Assembly (NCBI RefSeq): GCF_947172395.1
Contig: NC_069090.1
Span: forward strand, 17,132,962 to 17,196,961
Length of the DNA stretch: 64,000 bases
Direction of reading: 5' to 3'
Origin: Bicyclus anynana
Lineage: Eukaryota; Arthropoda; Insecta; Lepidoptera; Nymphalidae
Below are positions 45,101 to 52,069 of the stretch, in pieces. The stretch's first letter is position 1. The number at the start of each line of letters is the position of its first letter. The notes beneath the pieces were generated by a model. That model worked only from the letters and a program-made list of their open reading frames with translations. It ran no database searches and was not told the DNA's origin. A program made the translations under genes and the position numbers.

Positions 45101-47179
45101 TTAAGCTCGAAATAAAAGCTCTGATTGAGACGAAGACTAGGCTCGACTAAAATAGAGGTATTATATAAAGCTCATGAATTATGAATCTTTTAGTATCAGA
45201 GCACAGAGTAAAGAATGATCCAGAGTGAGTCTTTACAAGCAGCGTGGTGAAGCCGGTGAAACCCATAAAAAACAAATGTAACGCGTCTCCTTGACATCTG
45301 CGTATACAAACCTTTTTCATAATTTGTATTTCAAATCTTAACACTAACAACAATTATGTAAAATAAAACAATCAATAATTAAGGAATGAAAAAATACTCC
45401 ATCTTATTTCTTTAGTTTTTGGAAACAGTTTTTATTAAAATATTTATAAAACCAAGACGCCATTTTTCTTGAAAAACATTGAAAGTTACTGATACGCTTC
45501 TACTACTGAATCGAGAATGTATTCGTTTATGAATTTTGTATTTGGAGCGGCTACGACACCGTTGTAGCCGCACTCTATCTGTTTAATCTGTATTAAATTC
45601 AAAAATGCACTGCTGTGTGAGTAAAGCTAATTAATATTATCTCGACTCGCTCTAATTGGAAACCAATGTTAGACTTTCAGATTAAGATTTTAGCCTCAAC
45701 GAGCAAGTAGGTATTAAAATGTAGCCAAACAACGCTGCAGGCTAAATTGTGATGAATATTTTAATATTCGTTATCCGAAATTAATAAACTGAAGTTTGTA
45801 GAAACATGTTTTTGTAAATGTAATTAATGTGTTGTTATGTATTTAGGATTTAACATCGTGAGGAAACCTGCATACCAGAGAATTATCTTAATTCTCTGCG
45901 TGTGTGAAGTCTGCTAATCCGCATTGGGCCAGCGTGGTGGACTAATGGCCTTACCCCTGTCATTCTGAGAGGAGACTCGAGCTCAGTAGTGAACCGAATA
46001 TGGGTTGATGGCGACGACGACGATGTATTTTAGGATGATTCCAAAGCCACAACGGTCCAAACTCTTTAGTATTAGTTACAGTTACAAACTCCTAGTAGTA
46101 TTCTCGTATGGTAGAAGAATGAGTATACAAGTTTTAATTTTATAAAATGAAGAAGGTATGGCCTTCACAGGCACATAGCGTATAAACCAGCGAAGCTCTT
46201 CCGCACAGATATTATTGAAATTATAATATAATGATCGGTACCGGTACAGGTACCGGCGATCGTAACAAACGCTACGGAAACTAACGAAATATATTACAGA
46301 TTCGATCGGCAACCTTTGCCTTTTGTAAAGGTTTCTACGTCATATTATGATCTGATTTTATAAATTAACTTACATAATGTGTATCATCTTCTTCGCTGTA
46401 TGCTAACTTAACGATCCCGTATGAACCCTGTAAATTAGCAAATTACTGAATATATTTCGTGGAATAATATAGGGATACTTGAGTATAGAAAAATAACAAA
46501 CAGAGGGTACATCATCCTTTTTCAGACATCTACTTAGAAATCTGTTTCATAAAGAAGGGCAACACAGGTCAAGATTGCTATTTCTATGAAGAGCAAGATA
46601 ATGGCAAAGAAAACACTGAGGACGCCAGTTATATCTTAGCAGTGGTATTCTTTACAAGTTAGCCCTTGACTACAATCTCACCTGATGGTAAGTGATGATG
46701 CAGTCTAAGATGGAAGCGGGCTAACAAGTTAGGAGGAGGATGAAAATCCACACCCCTTTTCGGTTTCTACACGACATCGTACCGGAACGCTAAATCGCTT
46801 GGCGGTACGTCTTTGTCGGTAGGGTGGTAACAGCCAGACCTGGACCAATTAAGAAAATCTCTATCTGCTCAGCCGGGGATCGAGCCCAGGAGCTCCGTTT
46901 TGTGAAAAACACCGCGCATACCACTGCGCCACGGAGGCCGTCAAAGTCTTCATCGTCAAAGTCTTAGCAGTGGTATTTTGGAAGTGGGTTGTTACCTGAC
47001 CAATCGGTTCCAGCAACCTGTACTGGTTGAGCTGGACATAGCCCGAGGCCTGAGCGAGAGACACTCGGCGCGACTCCCGGGGTATCCTCCTAGCTTTGGG
47101 AGATCCTTGCCCGCTGCTCTCTGCTGACTTGGCCGTGTGAGAACGTAGCAGGGAGGACCGGTCAGTGTATGCTGATAAC
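24023..47179 (-). CDS. Calcium/calmodulin-dependent protein kinase kinase (N-terminal exons not found)
   Basis: Nine exons in order on the minus strand: 47179-46996, 46427-46374, 34168-33998, 32598-32451, 28615-28425, 27700-27485, 26103-25936, 25673-25492 and 24197-24023. All have GT-AG borders and compatible phases, giving 495 residues to a TGA. CaMKKs phosphorylate the activation loop of CaMKI/IV and AMPK after Ca2+/calmodulin binding. Kinase marks are the Gly loop GSYGIVKLAY, VAIK-type YAMKILSK, the family's Arg/Pro insert (GLFGRAPPRKAGPGPPP), LKKLDHPNVVKLVE, catalytic HRDIKPANLL, GTPAFRAPE and AADIWSLGVTLY. After the kinase come the autoinhibitory and calmodulin-binding region (LPSEEENCRLVEVTDED, LILIKTMLKKHSFQNPF) and SLSAPGNYLTDK, as in animal CaMKK. 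The DFG motif reads DLG. The order of motifs matches CaMKK and not other kinases. The start and 5' end are missing; the 3' UTR is unresolved. Confidence 0.93.
24610..25350 (-). repeat. RTE-like LINE reverse-transcriptase relic
   Basis: On the minus strand the conceptual reading gives YMLFADGIILVRENASEVQ, then LRISQTNIKYLFLDFGG and further downstream RRLTYFADPT, with stops and frameshifts between. The order matches the YADD-containing palm and C-terminus of RTE-like reverse transcriptases. It lies in the last CaMKK intron, in the same orientation as the gene. Confidence 0.65.
25492..25673 (-). CDS. CaMKK exon: region after the calmodulin-binding segment
   Basis: Begins NPFLRSREGSARRES after acceptor TTGTTTCAG. 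It continues through an Ala/Asp/Arg/Gly-rich, GC-rich low-complexity stretch and ends SGRSLSAPGNYLTD plus two bases before donor GTATGT. The NPF and SLSAPGN..T motifs are family hallmarks. Confidence 0.92.
25936..26103 (-). CDS. CaMKK exon: kinase end, autoinhibitory and calmodulin-binding segment
   Basis: Acceptor TTGTCTGCAG, then EHEWLTLGGKEPLPSEEENC, RLVEVTDEDMARVVTSIPNL and STLILIKTMLKKHSFQ before donor GTAATC. It is 56 codons, phase 0 at both ends. Confidence 0.95.
26155..26375 (+). repeat. SINE family A copy in a CaMKK intron
   Basis: Ordered motifs: TTATTCTTTAAAAGTTATGC, ATGATGCAATCTAAGATGAA, CCCTTTACGGTTTCTACACG, ACATCGTACCGGAACGCTTC and CACCAGCC. It starts only about 50 bases past the 26103 exon border. 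Confidence 0.8.
27310..27478 (+). repeat. RTE-like LINE 3' tail
   Basis: Reads GTTGGGGGTCCCAACTTCCA, AAAAGCGCAGTGTTGGTCGA, TCAAGCGGGTAACAGGGAGC and TGGGCGTCCATCGGCTGATA, ending a few bases short of the CaMKK exon border at 27485. Other members lie at 56610-56780 and 62410-62600 (+) and 48545-48690, 60540-60900 and 62705-62830 (-). Confidence 0.7.
27485..27700 (-). CDS. CaMKK exon: kinase C-lobe
   Basis: Starts AADIWSLGVTLYAMVTGRVP after acceptor CTCCATAG. It goes on through ILSEPLTFPPRPQLSRSLKR and FLARMLDKDPVTRATMKEIK to donor GTAATA. It is 72 codons, phase 0 on both sides, and covers subdomains IX-XI. Confidence 0.96.
28276..28305. repeat. Short perfect hairpin
   Basis: ACAGAACTGCGC (28276-28287) and GCGCAGTTCTGT (28294-28305) are perfect inverse copies around a 6-base loop. 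It is intronic, about 120 bases from a CaMKK exon. Confidence 0.55.
28425..28615 (-). CDS. CaMKK exon: catalytic and activation loops
   Basis: Acceptor CTCCCCAG. After the split Leu codon it reads HFQRIAHRDIKPANLLMGEG, RVQVADLGACGELAGAGRLC and GAVGTPAFRAPEAVPTTDKY, then IGE, before donor GTGAGT. HRD and APE are present; DFG is DLG. The exon is much more GC-rich than its flanks. Confidence 0.96.
28780..28905. repeat. Degenerate TAGGG-rich microsatellite
   Basis: GGGTAGGGTA-type runs with irregular GTAGGGG and GTGTAG variants; the complement of the tract near 900-1095. Confidence 0.7.
29215..29400. repeat. Hairpin and foldback-family end
   Basis: CGGCACCGCCTTCAAAGTGA (29215-29234) pairs with 29241-29260 with one mismatch over a 6-base loop. 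About 100 bases later comes TTTTGAAGTCGGTTGAATTT, the same end motif that borders the big inverted repeat at 54583-54945. This suggests a degraded member of that family. Confidence 0.55.
29400..29995. other. Intronic sequence, nothing recognised
   Basis: AT-rich part of the CaMKK intron between exons at 28615 and 32451. No open frame of note. Confidence 0.4.
30005..30215 (+). repeat. Dispersed repeat, CTAGT-ended family
   Basis: ATAAAGCTGAAGAGTTTCTT, then a TTGTTTG run, CTCAGGAACTACTCGTCCGA, GGGAACCACGCGGGTGAAAC and CGCGCGACGTCAGCTAGTAA. It matches 59755-59955 closely. Confidence 0.7.
30220..31115. other. Intronic sequence with a short GATTAAAA-type repeat
   Basis: Around 30790-30900 a motif like TGATTAAAACATGATCAAAA recurs imperfectly several times. 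Otherwise AT-rich without gene signals. Confidence 0.4.
31122..31315 (+). repeat. SINE family A, 5' part
   Basis: TTTTTTTTATTCTTTACAAG, CTACAATCTCACCTGATGAT, GGATTAAAATCCACACCCCT, TCTACACGACATCGTACCGG and GGCGGCACGTCTTTGTCGGT. It ends before the tRNA-like part. Confidence 0.85.
31360..31580 (-). repeat. Dispersed repeat, CTAGT-ended family
   Basis: On the + strand: ACTAGCGGACGCCCGCGACT, TCGTCCGCGTGGAATTTAG, TCCCGCGGGAACCGTGGATT, GATGAAAAGTAGCCTATGTA, and ending in TTTATAATATTAGTAGGA. It is the inverse of the 2098-2340 layout. Confidence 0.7.
31590..32450. other. Intronic sequence, nothing recognised
   Basis: Very AT-rich, with a CAATCAATCAAT-like short repeat at 32400-32425 just before the CaMKK exon donor. 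Confidence 0.4.
32451..32598 (-). CDS. CaMKK exon: hinge region
   Basis: Acceptor TTTCCTTTAG, then VLDDPAEDQLYLVFQLLEGG, PVIEIPTESPLSEETSRKYF and RDVVLGVEY plus one base before donor GTGAGT. It is 148 nt, phase 0 in and phase 1 out. Confidence 0.96.
32722..33030 (+). repeat. SINE family B, full-length reference copy
   Basis: tRNA-like head: AGCCGTGATAGCCCAGTGGA (A box) and GTGTGGGTTCGAATCCGG (B box). The body follows: CACGTGTCTC-like TCTCGTGTCTCAAACGGTAA, GTGAGGAAACCTGCATACCA, GTGTGAAGTCTGCCAATCCG, GGCCAGCGTGGTGGACTATT and GAGCTCAGCAGTGAGCCGAA. It ends in a TAATAATGA-type tail. Both internal Pol III boxes are visible, so it is a SINE rather than a tRNA gene. Confidence 0.88.
33741..33950 (+). 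repeat. SINE family A with tRNA-like end
   Basis: TTTTTATTCTTTACAAGTTA, GCGGGCTAACTTGTTAGGAG and CCTTTCGGTTTCTATACA, then an internal deletion, then CCAGCCGGGGATCGAACCCA, GGACCTCCGTCATGTAAATT and CACTGCGCCACGG. GATCGAACCC is the complement of a B-box-like sequence. Confidence 0.8.
33998..34168 (-). CDS. CaMKK exon: lysine strand and Arg/Pro insert
   Basis: Acceptor CTGTGTCCAG, then AMKILSKRKLMRRAGLFGRA, PPRKAGPGPPPDPLQRVYRE and IAVLKKLDHPNVVKLVE before donor GTGAGG. It is 57 codons. The Arg/Pro-rich insert between subdomains II and III is the diagnostic feature of CaMKKs. Confidence 0.96.
34200..34840. other. Intronic sequence left of the LINE
   Basis: AT-rich with no recognisable feature. 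A GATAAATAA run at 34800-34830 abuts the LINE's 5' truncation point. Confidence 0.4.
34873..35442 (+). pseudogene. LINE ORF1, C-terminal part
   Basis: An open frame ending in TAG at 35440-35442, 17 bases before the ORF2 ATG. Residues VILMLGNSSN, then CAFPYLKSIAKENKHIHNLN, LMLYNLTYHHSDAFFYFDMN and the LTKDNLYLPKKCKQHVASLL region resemble the end of an SGNH/esterase-type domain found in ORF1 of some CR1/Jockey-like LINEs. The rest is Ser/Thr/Asn-rich with a duplicated NESVTSVVTQS-like unit. The 5' part of ORF1 is missing because of truncation. Confidence 0.6.
35460..35619 (+). pseudogene. LINE ORF2, endonuclease N-terminus (first part)
   Basis: ATG at 35460 opens the apurinic-endonuclease-like domain: INLVHQNIQSINGKELEVEL, then ILCITEHWL with the catalytic-type Glu, then LSVLNINN. 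The frame breaks off at the transposon end. Removing 35620-40453 and one AATT copy (4838 bases) puts it in frame with 40457 onward. Confidence 0.85.
35616..35619. repeat. Left target-site duplication AATT
   Basis: AATT directly before the transposon's terminal GGACC; its partner is at 40454-40457. Confidence 0.75.
36309..40027 (+). CDS. DDD/E-type transposase, three exons, apparently intact (944 aa)
   Basis: Exons 36309-36390 (donor GTACGT), 36612-36659 (TTTTTCAG / GTATTG) and 37323-40027 (TTTTAG), all joined at phase 1 with a rebuilt GAT codon at each junction. The protein starts MKRVNTRIQTMISSCLNHSD. Residues to about 360 are acidic, Ser-rich and disordered, then a basic GRPKKGRKPKYGG patch. 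Next come a Cys cluster (FQCSCLKMCHENVS), a helical YSLGSYNAQNMFLTALIKEQ region, CNKCDFYE, and an RNase H-like core with candidate acidic residues D646 (LTFDLEKTLPLP), D723 (LWSDSCGGQNRN) and D768/E773 (NDTDFGKIE). The C-terminus is acidic (FDIELDLD). The motif set is that of a cut-and-paste transposase; similarity to Sola-type proteins is my impression, not a search result. There are no internal stops over 2.7 kb. Confidence 0.85.
40124..40129 (+). terminator. Transposase gene polyadenylation signal
   Basis: AATAAA about 97 bases after the stop TAA, inside the transposon; another AATAAA-containing AAAATAAATATG follows at about 40141. Confidence 0.5.
40454..40457. repeat. Right target-site duplication AATT
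   Basis: AATT directly after the transposon's terminal GGTCC. The LINE frame resumes here with NYSLSSVFFRR. Confidence 0.75.
40457..43195 (+). pseudogene. LINE ORF2, rest of endonuclease and reverse transcriptase
   Basis: Resumes after the transposon with YSLSSVFFRRAGHGGSLIFL. Endonuclease motifs follow: VCVYRPPPADF, LICGDFNVD and SSDHSGQI. Then come reverse-transcriptase motifs: SDLNNYRPITILPTLSKVFE, FCDLSKAFDCVDH, GVPQGSILGPFLFLVYINDL and VLFADDTSLIF, and the C-terminal YGILLWGKA and LQKRAIRAIYQL. It ends TAA at 43193-43195. A single TGA at 41564-41566 interrupts it, created by a 30-bp hairpin insertion; upstream and downstream stay in the same frame. Otherwise it looks complete, so the element was probably young when hit. 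Confidence 0.88.
41563..41620. repeat. Perfect 27-bp inverted repeat with TTTA loop inside LINE ORF2
   Basis: GTGAAATTCAAAAAGAACGT (start of the left arm, 41563-41589) is the exact inverse of 41594-41620, with loop TTTA. The right arm codes for native residues (ECNVLFEFH); the left arm introduces the TGA stop. Confidence 0.95.
43578..43742. mobile_element. Perfect 59-bp-arm foldback element (MITE)
   Basis: Arms 43578-43636 (TTATGAAACACGGCTAAAAC to CGACTAGTTTCG) and 43684-43742 are exact inverse copies around a 47-base loop (CATGCAAGAACC-type with GCTCATGACTAAGG). Ends TGAAAC...GTTTCA flanked by TA suggest a TA target duplication, as in mariner-like MITEs. It lies in the big CaMKK intron just beyond the LINE. 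Confidence 0.9.
43750..44845. other. Intronic sequence, no gene
   Basis: AT-rich. A patch at 44115-44300 (TTCTTCTTTGGCCTCGCCTT, ATATGGGGTCAATCTTTTCA, TCAACCTCGATGCTATTGGT) has the style of a reverse-oriented LINE relic like 24610-24780, but I cannot support a reading frame. Confidence 0.35.
44850..45070 (-). repeat. Dispersed repeat, CTAGT-ended family, diverged
   Basis: On + : GAGGATGCCCGCGGCTACGT, GTTCCGGGATGAAAGTAGCA and CGAGTTTATAAAAGTAGGAA keep the order of the 31360-31580 copy with many substitutions. Confidence 0.6.
45075..45850. other. Intronic sequence, nothing recognised
   Basis: No supported feature on either strand. Confidence 0.4.
45855..46015 (+). repeat. SINE family B, 5'-truncated
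   Basis: ACATCGTGAGGAAACCTGCA, TTAATTCTCTGCGTGTGTGA, AGTCTGCTAATCCGCATTGG and GAGGAGACTCGAGCTCAGTA, ending in GATGGCGACGACGACGATG. It lacks the tRNA-like head. Confidence 0.8.
46374..46427 (-). CDS. CaMKK 18-codon microexon: glycine-rich loop
   Basis: Between acceptor TAATTTACAG and donor GTAAGT it encodes exactly GSYGIVKLAYSEEDDTHY. It is phase 0 at both ends and joins IGQ before it to AMKILSK after it. This completes the P-loop (IGQGSYGIV). It is too short to appear as an independent open frame and was found by looking for the missing subdomain I. Confidence 0.95.
46648..46945 (+). repeat. SINE family A, near full length
   Basis: TTCTTTACAAGTTAGCCCTT, GATGATGCAGTCTAAGATGG, CCCTTTTCGGTTTCTACACG, TCGCTTGGCGGTACGTCTTT, CCAGACCTGGACCAATTAAG, AGCCGGGGATCGAGCCCAGG and CACTGCGCCACGGAGGCCGT. 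It ends 50 bases from the CaMKK exon donor at 46996. Confidence 0.88.
46996..47179 (-). CDS. CaMKK exon: linker into the kinase domain
   Basis: Acceptor TTGTCCTCAG, one base of a split codon, then LSAYTDRSSLLRSHTAKSAE, a Ser/Arg-rich linker RRIPRESRRVSLAQASG and the kinase start YVQLNQYRLLEPIGQ before donor GTAACA. VQLNQYxL is the conserved kinase-domain entry of CaMKKs. At least one more coding exon must lie upstream (higher coordinates). Confidence 0.93.
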
Positions 47180-47447
47180 CTGAGGACAATATATTTTTTA
47201 ACCAACTTCTATACAGGGTGTCCTGTATTCGACCCTTAGCAAGATGTTTTTAGTATGTTAGACAATTTTCTCAATAACTATTTTGTTGAGAATTTCGTTA
47301 TTTAATTAAATATTTTAAGGTACAGATTTTTATAATGCAAGGCTATGAAATTTTCGTAATATCACTTATTGTATACTCTACTTTATAAACAAGTTTTAGA
47401 AAATAAATTAAAAAATACAACATTATTTGTCATCATTCTTTTGTAAA

Positions 47448-47697
47448 ATCATCATCATTATCAACCCATATTCGGCTCAATGCTGAGAGTCTACTCTCAG
47501 AATGAGTGGGGTTAGGCCAATAGTCCGCCACGCTGACCCAATGCGGGTTGGCAGACTTCACACACGCAGAGAACTAAGAAAACTCTCCGGCATGCAGGTT
47601 TCCTCACAACTGAGACACGTAATAATTAATTTCCCATAATGCACACAACTGAAAAGTTGGAGGTGCATGTCCCGGACCAGATTCGAACCCACACCCT
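47448..47697 (-). repeat. SINE family B copy
   Basis: + strand: CAACCCATATTCGGCTCAAT, GGTTAGGCCAATAGTCCGCC, TTCACACACGCAGAGAACTA, GGTGCATGTCCCGGACCAGA and TTCGAACCCACACCCTC. Confidence 0.85.
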
Positions 47698-47815
47698 CAG
47701 TAAAATCATAATTTACACTAATTACTGTTTTGTGTTACAAACTAATGATTTTAAACTTATTTCGCGGTTGTTCATCATGAATGTTATTTAAACGGGTACA
47801 TACCACGATAAAAAA

Positions 47816-47872
47816 ACGAGATTTTGAATGTCGATATTTCGACCCAGTTAATATCGACATTAAAAATCTCGT
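47816..47872. repeat. Hairpin with 23-bp arms
   Basis: ACGAGATTTTGAATGTCGAT (47816 onward) is mirrored by AATATCGACATTAAAAATCT to 47872 with one mismatch; the loop is about 11 bases. Confidence 0.8.
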
Positions 47873-47879
47873 CTTATGT

Positions 47880-48540
47880 GTTACAATGAGAAATCTATGA
47901 TGAGAAAATCGAAATGACATCGCACGGAAAGAAAACATCACCGAGCGTTGTTAAGCCCATCAAGGGTGAAATTGCAAACATTCTACAATTCTACAATATA
48001 AAGTGCAATATTTACGGCGCCGGCTATTGTATCGGAAAATATAAACGACGTGCTATGGGGGTGAACCATTCGCTACATAATGGCTGCTCGTTACGGACCT
48101 CTTAGGTTTATGTTTATAACACTATTATTATCAAAGATTTTATACTATTAGAAACTGAGGCGAACAAAGGAAGTGTGTAAACTATATATAGGTTAAATAT
48201 TAAATAATGTAATGTTTATAAAAAACCCGAAATTGTGCATGTGTGCGCTCAGAGTAGAATATAATTAAAAAAAATTAAAGTTAAATTCGGATCACTTTTT
48301 GCAGTGATTTCGTAGGCACGTAACATAACTAATAGTATAAAATCATTGATTATTATCATAAGAAGTTTGAAAACATTTATATTTTAACTAGTTTTAGTTT
48401 AAAGAGATAGGTAATGTAAGCATTCTTTTCGTGAATTAAAAAAAACTAAACGTCTGTAATATTTTATTGACGTAGTTTAAAAGCACTTTTGAAAAGTCAA
48501 TCTTTTATCACTACAAGTTTTTTTCATCGTACTATATTGT
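47880..48540. other. No gene seen
   Basis: AT-rich with only short frames. May be intron or upstream region of CaMKK. Confidence 0.4.
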
Positions 48541-48544
48541 TTGT

Positions 48545-48690
48545 TTCTTCTGCGGATCTCTTAACTTCTGATTCGATCACGAAGTGAAACTTCAAGCATA
48601 GCTCGCTCTATCACACGCTGAGTGACTTTGAGACTTTTTATGAGGGCCACAATCAGCGACCAAGTCTCGGATCCGTAAGTCATCACTGGC
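48545..48690 (-). repeat. RTE-like LINE relic
   Basis: TCTGCGGATCTCTTAACTTC, ACGCTGAGTGACTTTGAGAC and GCGACCAAGTCTCGGATCCG match the 60735-60885 copy, whose reverse-strand reading (TYDSETWSLT, RVTQQAMEQAIV) is a LINE reverse-transcriptase C-terminus. Confidence 0.65.
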
Positions 48691-48704
48691 AACACGCACT
48701 GTGT

Positions 48705-48866
48705 GCCTAGTGGGAGTTTTCAATATTTTCATACTGTTACTATCGCGTTGACGTAAACACGAATTTATATGGAATTGAAACAGTTGTGCAGTAGTGCCAC
48801 TAGATGGCGCTGATTCAATTCCTTAGAAATTAACGCGATAGTATCAGTATCAAACTGCCACTAGGC
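48705..48866. mobile_element. Foldback (MITE-like) element
   Basis: The left end CCTAGTGGGAGTTT with CTGTTACTATCGCGTT is mirrored by AACGCGATAGTATCAG with CAAACTGCCACTAGG. An inner pair (GGAATTGAAACAG / GATTCAATTCC) extends the fold. Confidence 0.75.
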
Positions 48867-49280
48867 CCTTGGAGCGAAAAAAAATCGTCTTCCTAGTCAG
48901 GCAATTAGTCAGTATTCTAATTCTCTGTCTACGAGTGTTCCTTTGCGATTGTTTTCATTACCTGTCGTGGTCGGTTGGCTGCCATTTGTTGACGTCACGA
49001 TCCCTGGTCGCGTCTGCAACCACGTCCACTGCAGAATGTCTGGAACAAAGGGATGAAAATACATTACCGTTTGTATACGGCTCATTGCTTGTGTTGTTGT
49101 TACCGTGCTTTGCAGTGTTTATTATTTTGCTAAAGTCGTATTTTGTCGTTAAGATTTCGCATCGCTATGTCGTAAGTTGGTACTGCACTAATATTCTTCA
49201 ACTTATTTTACTCGATACAATTACTTGACCCTCTGAGAGTTGACTTAAATGTTTAAAAAATTCCTTTTCGTCACGTTTTT

Positions 49281-49336
49281 TGAGGAAATGCGATCTCATA
49301 GCCTCTAAGTTTGAGAAAATGCGATCTCATAGCCTC
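49281..49336 (+). repeat. Tandem duplication, 31-bp period
   Basis: TGAGGAAATGCGATCTCATA then GCCTC (49281) recurs at 49312 with one change, directly following. Confidence 0.75.
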
Positions 49337-49464
49337 CCAAAAATTTTTGGGAGTTGAATGTCAGCAACAAACAAAACAATAAAGATATTTCATTTGTTTT
49401 ATCGAATTTATCTCTAGTTTCGTTTTATTTAGGATTTCATATTTTGTACATTGGTTTAAGTAAT

Positions 49465-49575
49465 CTGATGGTTGTAATATGCCGTGGTTAGTCGCCGGCA
49501 AATATGTATCTACCGCCGAGCGCCAAGCCTATGTAGATTCTGTTAAGATGTCGCGTAAAAACCATCAGAGGTACT
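49465..49575 (-). repeat. Diverged SINE family A fragment
   Basis: GCCGTGGTTAGTCGCCGGCA, TCTACCGCCGAGCGCCAAGC and TAAGATGTCGCGTAAAAACC keep the order of the complement of SINE A (GCCGTGGCTAGTTACC, GTACCGCCAAGCG, GATGTCGTGTAGAAACC). Confidence 0.5.
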
Positions 49576-49599
49576 AAACTAGTATCAATACCAAGTAAG

Positions 49600-50740
49600 C
49601 CCACTTCTATCGTCACTCAAGGGTTAACTTGTAACATTAGATTAAAAAATAAACAAGCTGAGGGAATCAATTACTTAGAACACTTCAACCAAGGAGTCTC
49701 GTAGCTCGTATATTGGTAACGAGATCCAAATAAAATATCTGGATACACCAGGGGCTGTATAAATCTACACACCCCCCCAGGGAGTTTCAAATTCCATATT
49801 TACTAGAAAAACCGCCGTTACTGGATACGTCAGAGGTCGATGTAGATAACCCACATGATGTGGCTAATACTGGATTTTCTAAAGAAAGTGACAAAATTTT
49901 GAATTGTGAAATTATATAAATTATTTAGAGTCGCGGCAAATTCCATGATATTTTATTGCAATTGGTTTTACATTTCAAAAATATTTCGGGTCTAGATGAA
50001 TACTTCTAGTATACTTCTAGTTTACTTCGGAAAATTACAAGTTCAAAATATTTATTTGCCAGAATTGGCAACATTACGATTTCATTCAGAAGTTTCTTTT
50101 TCCAAAATTAGTACCTAAGTTTCAGAAATCTTAAAGACCATTTTATGGATTGACTAAGATACTATTTTACGGCTCAACCTAGATGAATGGATGGATAAAG
50201 TCTAAAATAGAGATAAATTACAATCTAATATAACACATAGTCTAATACAACACATAGCTGGTCTAAAATCCTAATTAGCTGGTCACCCTAGCACTGTAGC
50301 GCTGCTTGCGGAGCAATTCCCTGAATTATTTACTCTCTCGCGCGATATTTCGCGTCTCGATTGTTGAAAAATTCATTGAATTTTAAAATAGTACAACAAT
50401 TTAAATTTTCTACGTTAATACTTGTATATATTTGGTAATGAATATTCGACGTTGGAAGGATCGCAATTTTAATTTTAAGTTTTACTTTACTTATTCTCAT
50501 AACATAAATGAATTTTGACTTTGACTTCTTATTATTTACCTTCAAGAGATATCTGTTGTGATTGTGACATTGTAGCAGAGAATACAGACCCTACTGTTTA
50601 CTACTATGAGGTATTAGTGACGTAGGTCACAGGTGTAACCATGCTCTGCAGTCTGCTACCTAGACACAGTTGTGCAGTGAAAACACAGTGAACAGTGGAA
50701 CAAACTAATGTTATGTTTTGTTATAAGCCTCACAACTATT
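49600..50740. other. No gene seen
   Basis: AT-rich sequence with no supported coding exon or repeat boundary. Confidence 0.4.
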
Positions 50741-50743
50741 ACT

Positions 50744-50835
50744 GGCGTTTCTACAGCGTAGAGGATCAACTATTTGGCGTTTCAACAGCGTAGAGGATCA
50801 ACTATTTGGCGTTTCTACAGCGTAGAGGATCAAAC
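50744..50835 (+). repeat. Three-copy 32-bp tandem repeat
   Basis: GGCGTTTCTACAGCGTAGAG then GATCAACTATTT repeats from 50744, 50776 and 50808, with one substitution in the middle copy. Confidence 0.92.
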
Positions 50836-50839
50836 CTTC

Positions 50840-51750
50840 GCAGGCACGAGCTCCGCAGCGGTTTCAGTGGTAATAAAGCTCTATGTGAAAGAGCTTGTCG
50901 TGGGACCATGCTTATTTTAGCTGTCAATTAGCAGTGTGATTTAGATATGTAGATGTGATTGCCGGAAGAAAAAAATCTGAACTTTAACGTACGGTAACGA
51001 AGTATTTTACGTAGAAATTTTACAAAAAAATAAACCTCTTAAAATCATCACGGGCCAAGCTTCATTATGTTTATCTTACCAGTAGCGAATACTGAATTTT
51101 TCTCGTAGGTAGACCGTTCTTGTGGTTTTTTAGACTGAATGTGTTTCTGGCTGAGTACGTTAAACGTTACGTCCGCAAAACTCGTGGATTTTTAAAGGTA
51201 ACCTGATTGGAATCGTGTTGTTAGGAACCATCGCCCCTGTTACTTACTTACGTATACATTACACACAGCTGGGTAGGAGCATATAACAAAAAACGCTAAA
51301 GCTCCTTACACTCACACAAGTTGACATTTCAGCTTATAAAACGACGAAGGAAACCCTATGTCGCTATCGAAACATGTCTATACAATATAGGTATTCGAGT
51401 AGATTCAGTTCAAAGAGGTCCCACAAAAATCTAAATAAAACAAATCCATTCATCCTCAAATAAGGTTTTCTTTATACGCAAATGAATGGTAAACTCAAAC
51501 AATTTGAAACCGCTCCAACGCAAAGCCATGGGGATTACACGACTTGTTGGAACAAGTCCGTTCCGTTTTAATTATTTACAACGGAGCGAGACCCGCCGGA
51601 AGCGGCGCTAAACTCCGAAGCAGGGCAAAACAAAGTTATAATTGGAACGGCACGATATTCAGAAACGTGATAAGCAAAAAAAAATTGAAAGCCAAATTGT
51701 GTCGTGTACGGAACTTTTCTAAGCTGATAATTATATTTTTATTATAATAT
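50840..51750. other. No gene seen
   Basis: Mixed-composition sequence without a splice-supported exon. Confidence 0.4.
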
Positions 51751-51754
51751 AAGT

Positions 51755-52060
51755 GGTTCCAGCCATGATTACCTAGTGGATGACCTCTGTCTTTGCTTCG
51801 GAGGACGTAGCTTCGAATCCAGTCCGAGGAATGCATCTCTAACTTTTCAATTTATTTGAGTTTTAAGAAATAAAACCTCACGTGTTTCAAATGATGAAGG
51901 AAAAACAACGTGAAGAATCCTGCATAACTGAGAATTTTCTTGAATCTCTTCGTCTGAAGTTTGCAATCTTATTCTGAGAGGACATGCGTGCTCAACAGTG
52001 AGCCGTTTAAGGCTCAACTCTTTAAATGGCAATTGATGATGATGATGATGATGATGATGT
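51755..52060 (+). repeat. SINE family B, diverged, with GAT-repeat tail
   Basis: CCAGCCATGATTACCTAGTG, TAGCTTCGAATCCAGTCCGA, CTCACGTGTTTCAAATGATG and AGAGGACATGCGTGCTCAAC, then a (GAT)n tail at 52035-52060. Confidence 0.75.
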
Positions 52061-52069
52061 TATAGTTTT

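Noticed and set aside
48869..49228. 119-aa + frame with hydrophobic stretches, resembling a membrane protein
   Set aside because: No ATG at the frame start (begins TTG next to a foldback element), no splice or poly(A) support, and no recognisable family; likely chance.
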